The notes under the pieces are model-generated. The model was given only the letters and a program-made list of their open reading frames with translations, had not been told where the DNA came from and did no database searches. Positions 38,538-48,554 of a stretch of 64,000 nucleotides of DNA are shown one piece after another. Source of the stretch: Pseudoscleropodium purum (Eukaryota; Streptophyta; Bryopsida; Hypnales; Brachytheciaceae); assembly GCA_963969395.1 (NCBI GenBank), contig OZ017798.1:434001-498000 (forward strand), written 5' to 3'. Each line of letters opens with the position of its first letter. Positions within the stretch are counted from its first letter, which is position 1. The translations under genes were made by a program, and so were the position numbers.

Positions 38538-39635
38538 CAGATAAAATATCTTCGAGTGCTTCTGGCTCATCTGGAGCACTTTCAGGTAGCAATTTCTGTA
38601 AGTACCCTGGCTGAAACGGAAAGCCGAACACATGCAATTCATAAGCATGACTTTTATGAAAATTGGTACAATGCAACCATATTTCCAAGTTGCCGTATTC
38701 AAAATAGAGTGAGTTTGGTCAATTAGTGTCAACTCGCACAATTACGTCAAACCAGTGTTGACGGTGATTCTTTTCTGCATACCTGGACTTGACTTCTGAC
38801 GGGAAAGCTTTCGATATCCCGGTGGTAATCAGCGATGAAATCCACCATCCGATGAGCATGTTTCCGAAACTCTTCGGGGTCCAAAGGTTTGGTCAGAACC
38901 GACCTCGTTGCTCCACCACCTCCAAGGCTTCCCCTGTCACACACAACAATGTTGCTTTTTTTGGTGGGGTGGGGCGAAATAGTGCGAGACTGCAACTGAA
39001 AAATATTATTTGGCTAAAAAATGACGTCAAATCATGAAGTTTTTCGCCAGGAATTTTCCAAATTAAAAAAAAATTGGCTGAAGTGGCCAGATTGTGCATG
39101 AAAACATAATTTATGGATATGTGATATTCTCTAATCTGATCTTTCCTTTCCAATATGTAAAAGTTTTTTAATGGCCACTTCGGCACTTAAAAAAAAATTG
39201 AAAAAAAATCTCTGCACAACACCACCAATTCAAAAAAAGCATCTTCGAGACTCTGTACACGCATCACAGCTGAATTGGCATGTTCGAACGTCAAGAGAAT
39301 CGCAAGAGAGACGGGCCGCACTGGTTTTTGCTATTGGAATTCTATAATTAGCTACAGCTGAGGAAAGAGAAGGCAGGAAAGACAAGCAGGAGTGCTCATG
39401 GAAAGTTGAGCTAGAGGAACGCCAACATTGCAAAGATTCAGAACTCAAAGGAAAAAGTAGAGTTCAGCAGAATGGAGGATTGCTTGCTCACATTTTGCTC
39501 CTTTGCGCTTTGGGAGCTGAGCGGCAACCCAGAGTGAAGGAAAGGAGATGGAATGATTTGTGCAAACTGAGCTGCCACTCCTGCCAGAGATATACTGGTG
39601 AGGAAGCTCCAGTGAAATGGGTGACCACCAGCCAT
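38538..39635 (-). CDS. aromatic-L-amino-acid decarboxylase (tyrosine/DOPA type), N-terminal exons only
   Basis: Group II PLP-dependent decarboxylases of this type turn tyrosine, DOPA or tryptophan into amines or aldehydes. Exon 38989-38783 encodes [20 protein letters not shown] and then [12 protein letters not shown]. Exon 38610-38538 continues in phase with [20 protein letters not shown], ending in the split codon expected before DVQ. Splice sites are canonical (TTGCAG, CAG/GTATGC, TTTCAG, TG/GTACG). Upstream, an in-phase exon 39635-39492 (48 codons from ATG, AAT/GTGAGC donor) gives a hydrophobic N-terminus; joining it is my inference. No stop interrupts these exons. The PLP-lysine and substrate-pocket exons are not found down to 24 kb, so this is either a truncated relic or a gene with a very long intron. 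The family call is strong; functionality is doubtful. Confidence 0.75.
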
Positions 39636-40798
39636 TCTTTTCGCAGCTGAGGCACTCTTCGCACTGATAAAAAAATATAGCTTATTCAACATCAATTAGT
39701 TTAGTATTACTAAATTTCAATATTGGTGTAGGCACCAAGGGCTGGGACAAAGGTGATATTTATATTTGATTTCTCACTATTCATTTTTCACTATTCGCCT
39801 TTCATGTTTCACGGTACACTTTGCATTTTGCACGTTTCAAATTTCATTTGTAACTTTTCACTTTCCATACTAAAATAATTCAAGGTACATCATGAAATAT
39901 TGACACACATAGCATTGTACAAATTTACAAAGTTGAAAGCATAAAGCATCTACTCATGTCACTAGCCTACCAACTTTGAAGCAAGAAAATACTTCAATTT
40001 CTATTGGTTGCCTCAAATAAATCTTCAACTCTCCTTAGTTGCTTGTAGAACTTGTGATGCTTTTGGATGAATGAAGGTAGCCATTTAAGTTCTAAATATA
40101 GGTGTGCAAGTAAGTGGTTGTGTTTTGGAATGAATAAATCTTACAAATATTTTGGAATAGAAAAATGTAAAAAAATTAGCCAATTTAGGTAGTAATTTCT
40201 TTTAATGTTTTTATAATTCAATGGAATTTCTATTGTAGCTATCTAAATAACAAATGTATTTTGTAGAATTGATGGCCTCAAAAAAAATCTCAAATTGTTT
40301 AATTACATGGAATAAAAGTGTAAAAGGTTGAGTGTTGATTGTCTTGTAGGTGGCTTTGGAATAGGATGTTTGAGAATTTAGCACTTCATTCTTCTTGACC
40401 TTTAATTTCTGAAAAGAATTGAAAACCATCAAAATCTTGAAATTGTTCCAAAATTTAATTGGAAGAAGAGAAAAAAAATCAATTAGATATTGGCATGAAC
40501 CACAAAATTGTGTATTATGTTGTGAAGCAAATTATTCAAAATTTCCCCAAAAAATAATTGGACTAAAAAATGTATTTTGCAACCTATTATTTCAACATAT
40601 ATTGGAATTTTGATCACATAAATGTTGTAGATTTCTGTTTTAATTTTCAAAAATATTTTCCCAACATATATTTATTTGATAACTAATTCAAGAATAAGAT
40701 AGAAAAGATAAAGAATCTTGAAAAATAGCCATAATAAGAGCTTTCCATTTTCAAATTTAAACAAAAAAAACACTTCTTACAATGACTTAGGGTAATAT
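39636..40798. other. upstream of the decarboxylase; no gene recognised
   Basis: AT-rich sequence. A pyrimidine-rich run with repeated 'tttcac' motifs lies at about 39765-39865. The open frames at 40211-40613 show no recognisable motif. Confidence 0.4.
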
Positions 40799-41732
40799 TA
40801 ATCTCTAAATTCCCATTGTCCCCTCGGGGGACAAATTGGATTTTGGGCAGGTTCCTATGACTTCAATTTTTGGTGAGTTGTTTTGAAACTTTCCAATAAG
40901 ATAGAAAAATTGATTACCTACGTGGGAATATAATTTTTATTTGAATTGGTGCCCAGGATCAAAAGTTATACCACAAAAAGTCTAAAACTAAACTTGGCGA
41001 GCATCACAAAAAAAATTGCCAAAAATCAAAATAATTTTTTTTTTTTTTTTCCTTTGAAACGTTTTATTTTTGTTTACATATGAAGCTTTGATTCGTTCTA
41101 TTTGGACTAATAATGAGAAAGTTAAGGACAATCTTGTTTTTTGAGCAGTTTCAACATCTTCTTGAGAAAATAACTTTTAGGATTCATTTCTGAATGCAAT
41201 TTTCACAATTTTCCACAGTTCTTTTTGGTTTGAGAATGTTGTATTCGATTGTTGAATCAATCTCACCATTGGAATTATTGTCTTTCAATCCCATCTTGGA
41301 GTTATTCATGATTTAGTTTTTTTTCCAATCTTGGACCTACTTTTACTTAGCATTTTTTTAGAGAATGAAAATCAAGTGTTTGTTTTTAGAATTTTTTTTT
41401 CCAAGCCTTTCAACTCAATTTTTCAACATAAATTTTTTTTAATTCAAAGTGTGTAGTGCAAAAAAATTCTATAATTTGCAGTCAAAGTCATATGAAATTA
41501 CAGGCTAGTGTTCAAAAAAACTTCCTTTTTCAATTTTGAATGCTAATATCTTCCAATCTGTAGGGTCAAACTTCATGAAATTTTTACTGCATGAGCTAAG
41601 ACAAGTGAAGTACAAGATTCTAAGGTTAGATTCTAAAAAAATGATTTTTTTTGTTTTCTTGGGTGAACACAACAAAAATGGCAGTTTTGAGTGGTTTTTG
41701 ACAGAAAAACAGCCTTGGAAATTTAGGAGTTA
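40799..41732 (-). mobile_element. 0.9-kb inverted-repeat-ended element, copy 2
   Basis: Its ends are TAATCTCTAAATTCCC at 40799 and AATTTAGGAGTTA ending at 41732, and it is inverted relative to copy 6 at 58230. The two share a sub-family with 'gggacaaat' near one end and 'aaaatggcagttttgag' near the other. Copy 3 begins about 180 bp further on, in the opposite orientation. Confidence 0.7.
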
Positions 41733-41914
41733 AAATCAATTTTCGGAAGAATTTTCAAGTTTTAGTTTTAGATTCTATTAGTGTTTTATAGTGCCACCAA
41801 TGATTCAGCATACGGATGTGACTAATAGTCACAATAGGACCTTTGTTTCCTATGTCATCCTTGTAGGACCTTCATTTTATATGATTTTTATTTCCATTAA
41901 AATGAAATTTATAC

Positions 41915-42849
41915 TAACCTTTAAAATTCCATGACTATGTTTTCATTGGAAACACTTGAATAGTTGAATTTTGCCATTTTTAGTATAAGTACCAAATTTT
42001 TGAATTTTTTTTTGACATATATAACCGTAGGCTCTTGTATTATATTGACTTGAAAACATATTATAAGAAATTTAGAAATTTTTACTGCATGGATTGCAAG
42101 TTATAAGCATTCAAATTCATTGAAATCAATCACTTGGCCATACAAAAAAATAGGGCAACTACACTTCACAAGCTTAGTTTTCTATGAAATTTTTTCCAAA
42201 AAGGTGATTCTTCTTTGGATTATTTTTTCTACATAAGTTGGCCACATGCTTGAAAAAATTTAGATCATTTAGAATTGTACAACATATAGGGAAAAAACAA
42301 TAAGAAGACAATAGTAAAGAATGATTCAAAGTACTAAATTGTTAAGAATTTAATTATAGAGTTGAAAATTGCCAATCCCAATGGTTGCAATGTTGTAATA
42401 AACAATATGCCCCCTATGATTGTTTTTTATTTCCCAAAATATCAAAATTTGAGTAAAATAAAGGATTTTAAAGTTTATTTTAGAGTAGAGATCCATAACT
42501 TTCCACAAACAAAAAATCCTCATAACTTTTGACTCATTGATCAAAATGGAATGACTCAAAGCTTTCCACATATATAGAACTCTAAAAAACCAATTTCAAA
42601 TTTTCTTTTTTTGAAACAAGTGATTTTATAATCTACTATGACTACCCATTTATGAAAAAAAGTAATATATTAGGCCATAACTTTTGACTCATATTTTCAC
42701 ATGTCATGAAATTTAGTGCATATCAAAGATATATTTCGATCCCACCTTCAATTCAAATTTGGGCCAAAATAGAAAAATCTCTACTCACACATACCTCCCC
42801 AAAATTGCTATATAGCCAAAAAAAATGCATGCAAGTCCTTTAGGGATTA
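41915..42849 (+). mobile_element. 0.9-kb inverted-repeat-ended element, copy 3
   Basis: It starts TAACCTTTAAAATTCCATGA and ends CTTTAGGGATTA. It is collinear with copy 4 at 45235 throughout ('gccatttttag', 'gtaggctcttgtat', 'gatcatttagaattgtac', 'cataacttttgactcat'). Confidence 0.8.
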
Positions 42850-42908
42850 AATCTTTATACTCTTGCAAATGTAGACTATCCCTACGATATAGTTTTGTGC
42901 ACTTTTTG

Positions 42909-43300
42909 TTAACCCCTAAAGGTAAAAAGTGTAATTTTTTTTTAGCAATATAAGAACTTTGGGCAACTCAATACAATCAAAAAAGTTATTTTTTGTGCGT
43001 AAATTTTCACATGATATATGCATAAAGAGTTTCTTTGAGGTCTAATAATTTTCATAATTTTTTATCACATTGTTCAAAAACTTTTATTTGCATGATTTTT
43101 CATTTTCATTGCTTGGTGGGGAAGCCCAAGCAAAACAAAAAATTCTTTAAAATTCACTATTTTAAAAAATAAAAATTTGAAATTGAATCTCTAAATTTAT
43201 GTGTATGTGGAAAGCTTTGAATCATTCCATTTTGATTAATGAGATGAAAGTTATGAGGAGTTTTAGTTTGCAGGTAGGTATGGAGTCTTTGAAAGCCATT
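42909..43300 (-). mobile_element. partial copy of the 0.9-kb element
   Basis: It begins TAACCCCTAAAGG and continues with family sequence in minus orientation ('cataattttttatcacatt', 'gaaagctttgaatcattcc', 'aagttatgaggagttttagt'), then stops near 43300 without the far end. Confidence 0.6.
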
Positions 43301-43523
43301 ATTATTTAGTTTTTAGAACCTGAAAGCACCTCAAATGGCAAGAGGTGTAAGGTAGAGAAGATTTGTTGTTTCTAGCTTCAACTAGATATAGCATAAGTCA
43401 TGAAGGATCCCATAATCAAATAGAAATAAAAGTGTAGTGAATGTACTCTATATACGTACATTCATTATTTTGTATAAAGCATATATGGGTAGATTTATAT
43501 TAATACTTATGTAATATATAGAA

Positions 43524-43564
<41 letters not shown>

Positions 43565-45234
43565 TTATATTCATATTTATATACACCTTATATAATACAT
43601 CAATTTGTATTCATATTCATATATTCATTGTATAGTACATCAAACCATATTCATACTTGTATATACTTTATATAGGGTTGTGTAAATCAAATATAATACC
43701 ATAAATTTGTATAAAAGTTGTATGAGTTGTGCATAAATTGTATAAAATTCTTTAAAATGATATCCAATAACAACTTCAAAACTCCAAATCAAGAATGTAA
43801 TAGCTTGTTGGAAAGCTAACACAAATTTCCATAAAATGTATAAATTTCAGGTTGAAATATCTTACTATCCAACTTTCTAGCCTGTTGAAGTCTCCTCTCT
43901 TCAATTTAGAGGTAGCTCATAATGACATTGCTTTACTTCCAAATCCATATTTTTCATTTTTTAACTCAAAACTAACTTTTTAGAAAGCTAACACAAATTT
44001 CTAGAAATCCTCTAAATTTCAAATTTCAAATTTTTTACTTTCCAATTTTTATTGCTTATTAAAGTCTATAAAATTAAATGGCATCTCAACACTACTATAT
44101 ATTCAAGTCTATAACTTTCATTTTCTTACTCCAAACTACAAGTTTGATAGTTCTTTGGATAGATAAAAACTCAATACTAATTCATGTCGGAAGGGGACAC
44201 TCCCTCTTATAAAATGTGATGGCCTACGATAACATCCTAATGGTAAATGTTAGTATTTTGGGGCCCCTATTGGTATTTATAATTTTTTGTTAGGATTCTT
44301 TAAATGTACTCTACATTACTTACAAATAATATTCTTACAACTGCTTTGGAATTGTCAAAGTGTATAGTAAGTCTATTGATGTTGCTTAAAACACATATTT
44401 AGAAGAAAACAATAGGGAAAGGCAAGCATGATGAATGCTACAAAAAAACAAATCAAGTACTAAGTATAAACCAAGTCTACATTTAATAACACATTTTGGA
44501 AATCACAATTTCACATAAGGTCACTGTATTTTCCTTCCAACCCCTTCTAACCAACAAATCAATCTAGTAATTTGACTCTAAATTTTCAATACTATACACT
44601 TGATATGGAGTACTTTATTTGATATGTACACCAAAGTGAAGTTGAAGTTGTTTGGGAAGTACTGTGTTTAGAATAGAAAAAGCAGATTTTTCAATTCCAT
44701 TCATAATTTTAGAGCCTTTGTAATCTATACCCCTTTCAATCTTTTTCCTAATATTACTTTTTGTATGTGCTATTTTACATGTATTGTTCACATAATTCTA
44801 CGGTATTATACATAATCATGTTTCATACTTTAAAAGCACCCTATAATATATATAATTTTCTTACAAAATTTATAGAAAATGAATATTGTAAATCCTATAT
44901 TTTATTGCACATAGTTTCTATGTTTTTCAACAGTGCCTTTCCTTGAGTAATTCATACAAAATTTCAAAACAAGATACTTCATAACTAAGTAATTATATGA
45001 GCTCAAATATTCTACCTTCGAACTCTATGGCAACAAATCTCCTCACTCTATGAAGTATAATTTTCATATACATACTCTAAATAGAACAAATCAGAAATTT
45101 TTTGAACTACAATAAAAATGAAAACATCCTCTCAAATTTTCATTTAATTTCATTAAATAATTATCATTCAATTTTCAATAATAAACTATGAAAATGAAGA
45201 AGAGCCTTCCTCCTTATCCTCCACCTTATCTACC
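43301..45234. other. AT-rich stretch, no gene recognised
   Basis: It contains a (TA)n tract at 43529-43562 and short degenerate AT-rich repeats around it ('tatattcatat' forms). No open frame is convincing. Confidence 0.45.
43529..43562. repeat. (TA)n microsatellite, about 34 bp
   Basis: A simple dinucleotide run. Confidence 0.9.
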
Positions 45235-46167
45235 TAACCCCTAAAGTTCCTTCACTATGTTTTCATAAAAAATGCTCCAAAATTGCCATTTTTAGCACAA
45301 GTATCCATAAACATTTTAAATAATTTTTGACACATCCAACTGTAGGATCTTTTATTATAATAATTTGAGAAGATGTGAAAAAAAATTTCAGAAATTTTCA
45401 CTGTGTAGATTGCAAGATATTAGCGTTTCAATTGACAAAAAGCCTTTCTTGGCCCTGCAAAAAACTAGACAGCTACACTTTACAAGGTCACATTTTTATG
45501 AAAAAATGCCTAAAATTGTTGCAACTCTTTGGATCCATTCTTCAAGGCAAGTTGGCCACATGCTTGAATATTTTCAGATCATTTGGAATTGTATAACATA
45601 TTGGAAAAAAATAGTAAGTAGAAAGAAGTAGAGAATGAATCAAAAGACTAAATTGTTAATAATTTAGTTATGGAATTAAAAAAATGCCAATCCCAATGGT
45701 TTTAATGTCGTAATAAAAAATATTCACCTAATATTTTTATTTATTTTTCCAAAAATATTAAAAATTGACTTCAATAAAGAACTTCAAAGTTTATTTTGGA
45801 GTAGAGAATCTATAACTACCCGCAAACTAAAACACCTCATAACTTTTGACTCATTGATCGAAATGGAATAAATCAAAGCTTTCTATGTACATATAAATCT
45901 AAAAAATTCATTTCAAATTTTTATTTTTGAAAAAGGTGATTTTTTTAGATCTATCCGGACTGCCCAAGTTGAGAAACAAACTACATATTAGGCCATAACT
46001 TTTGATTTATAATTCTAGATGTCTTGAAATTTAATGCACATGAAAGATGTTCCTTGTCCACACCTTCTTTTAAAATTTGGGGCAAAAATATGAAAATCTC
46101 CGCTCGCATGCACCTGCCCCCCAAAAGTTACATTGACAAAAAATGCACCTTGGTCCTTTAGGGGTTA
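45235..46167 (+). mobile_element. 0.9-kb inverted-repeat-ended element, copy 4 (best-preserved ends)
   Basis: Perfect 12-bp inverted termini: TAACCCCTAAAG at 45235-45246 and CTTTAGGGGTTA at 46156-46167. The length is 933 bp. If the outer TA is the target duplication, the true ends are ACCCCTAAAG. No transposase is present. An 88-codon open frame (45365-45631) has a counterpart of 101 codons in copy 7 with similar peptides, so the family may once have carried a short coding sequence or simply has few stops there. Confidence 0.85.
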
Positions 46168-46649
46168 AGCAAGTGGATTACATTCCATACCTCAACTATA
46201 TAGTCAACCTCACATCCATGAGCTACTATTTTCATCTTCACAACTAATTCTTTATCTTTATCTTCAAACCACATAATTCAAACCACAAAATTCAAACGTT
46301 CAACTAGAAGATAAAAATATTTTCATTTTCCTCTCCTTCAACTTTGTTTATATACAATTAAAATTAAAAATATTTCAAAGTAAAAACATTAAAAAATGAA
46401 GATCTAACAATTGCTTAATATACGTAATAATGGAATTTTAAAAGGAGCGTTACTCAATTTGCAAGAGCTTGAGATTGTGTTCAATAATAATTACAATATA
46501 TTTTGTATAGTCCAGTTTAGTCAAAAGATTGATTGGCCCTTCTAAGTAATGTTGGTGGCTACAACTTAGTTTGATAGGGCTAGTCATACAATAATATTGA
46601 TCATCATTGAATCCCTCAAAACACATTTTAAATGTCACTTCTTGATATT

Positions 46650-47085
46650 AAGTTCAATACATTCAACCTACAATAAGATCACCAAAGTTCAAGCATCAAA
46701 TTGAAGGTTCTTATGTTATTATGGCTCTAAGCAACACTGTTTTTGTGGTCAAAAAGGTCCAATTTTTTCTTATAAATGTTCTTGTGGCAGTGTAAAGTCC
46801 AGTTGCTAAAATTGTTGATATAACAATTGTAACAAAGGTAATTCAAACTCAAGCTCTAATTGAGGCTCTATGTCTTGATATTTTGTAAAGCCCCTCTAAC
46901 TTAATGTACCAAAACTCAAGAAATAAAAACAAGAACAAAACTCAAAAAGCAAAGAAGTTCCATATATAACTTAGAAAGATTACTTTACACTAATGAGGCT
47001 TTTAAGTGATTATGTTTTCTTTATAATAGGCCCATATATGCTAGTGATAACGCGTTATCTTAAAGTCACTTCAAATTAAGTCATC
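46650..47085 (+). repeat. dispersed repeat or decayed gene fragment, copy B
   Basis: It matches 33510-33862 (minus strand) collinearly. A stop interrupts the frame that is open in copy A, so it is decayed if it was ever coding. It contains the perfect palindrome GATAACGCGTTATC at about 47046. Confidence 0.5.
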
Positions 47086-48014
47086 AATATGACATATTAT
47101 TCTCTCTATTTTATAATTATAATCAAAATCCATTAAAATAATATGTAAATACATATTTTTACATAATGTATGCATTTGCAATGTGATAGCAAGTGTTTTG
47201 TAGATTGAGAGTAGGTTAGTGATAAATTGGTGGTAGATTGACAGTAGATTTAAAGCAACTTCTAGAGCTTTCTAATTGTGATTGCGCTTCATTGCTTCTA
47301 AATTTTTTTACTACTACCATTGTTTCTAAATAATACTAGTGTTTCCTTTGCGTTTTTCAAAAGAAACATTGATATCATTTAGAAATAGTGGAAGTACTAC
47401 TTATCTTTGTTTGATTTGCCTCAAAATTTAATACTTTGTGCTAATCTTTAGGAAATTTCACATTATGTTGTTAGTTAAAAATTTGATGAGGAATTGACTA
47501 TCCACTCAAAAGTTTGACTTAAGGAGCCGACCCATTTCTAATCATTAGCCCATTTTCACAACGTAAACTACTGAATTTCTAATCAGTTGTATTGTAGGTG
47601 ACAGCTCATGTACAACAGGAGCAGTAGAATGTTCAAGAGGTATACATTGAAACCATAAAATGATCACAATATGTGAATTGAAAACCACAATGGTCACCTA
47701 CATTGATTTTGTAACCAGTTCATGTTTAGAAATTGGTTTGTTTATTGAACACGAATGGGACAAATAGAATCTTCACGAAAAAAAATATAATAATTTTGTT
47801 TTTGGCCGAAAAAATGTCAAAAATTATGAAATCCTTCTTAAATCTTTTTCTCTACTACACGAAATTTTTTTCTCCTCAACCTCCCCATGCCGCAGATAGG
47901 CTCAACTGCTTAAATGATCGGAAATGGGTGATCATCCTCATACACTGTGAATTGACTATGTGCGAAAGAGACTCAGGGAGGAATGGATCTTTTTGTCCCT
48001 GACTCTGTTCCAAA
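47086..48014. other. intergenic, no gene recognised
   Basis: AT-rich to about 47800, then more balanced toward the gene at 48555. The open frames here are short and overlap on several frames. Confidence 0.4.
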
Positions 48015-48065
48015 CATCAGCCCAAGCCCAACATCAGCCCAAGCCCAACATCAGCCCAAGCCCAA
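48015..48065. repeat. three tandem 17-bp repeats
   Basis: CATCAGCCCAAGCCCAA is repeated exactly three times at 48015, 48032 and 48049. It lies about 0.5 kb upstream of the ATG at 48555. Confidence 0.95.
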
Positions 48066-48175
48066 CCGTTTGTACAATCCTCCACCTCACAAGACGCACA
48101 CCCGCGCTCACCACACAAACGCCTACAGCCAAATTAAGCTAATGGGTTTGTCAAAAAAATTGTCCCTGAAGTTTC

Positions 48176-48546
48176 AATCGAGAGCTTCTTGCACGATTCC
48201 AAGAGAATTGGAGCGTCTTGCACGGTATCGAGAGAATTGGAGCTTCTTGGCCGGTTTGTAGTAAAGTGGAACTTCCTGCACAATTTCGAAAGAATTGGAG
48301 CCTCTTGCACGATTTAAAGTAAATTGGAGTTTCTTGCACAATTTTCAGTGCACTGAAGCCTCTTGCTGAATCTCTAGTAAATTGGAGCCTCTTGCATGAT
48401 ATCCAGAAAATTGGAGCTTCTTCCAAGATTTTGAAGTGAATTGGAGCTTCTCGGCCGATTTCGAGAGAATTGGAGCCTCTGGCACGATTTTCTGGCACGA
48501 TTTGGAGTGACTTTTGAGTTTCTTGTCTACTTGGAGTGCACTGGTG
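48176..48546. repeat. minisatellite, about 30-bp unit, about 11 copies, abutting a gene start
   Basis: The unit is close to AATTGGAGCCTCTTGCACGA followed by about ten variable bases ending in 'gag' or 'gta'. Copies vary by a few substitutions each. The array ends eight bases before the ATG of the gene at 48555, so it occupies the promoter and/or 5' leader. Because the period is a multiple of three, the minus strand reads open for 115 codons across it. Confidence 0.9.
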
Positions 48547-48554
48547 CTTCTTCC

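Noticed and set aside
39230..39448. 72-codon frame between the decarboxylase exons as an additional exon
   Set aside because: The 39492 donor and 38990 acceptor join in phase without it, and it shows no decarboxylase similarity.
48151..48498. 115-codon minus-strand frame across the 30-bp repeats
   Set aside because: The frame stays open because the period is a multiple of three; the peptide is a low-complexity reflection of the repeat.
48176..48546. Possible CRISPR-like array
   Set aside because: Units are contiguous tandem repeats without unique spacers, and the window is eukaryotic.
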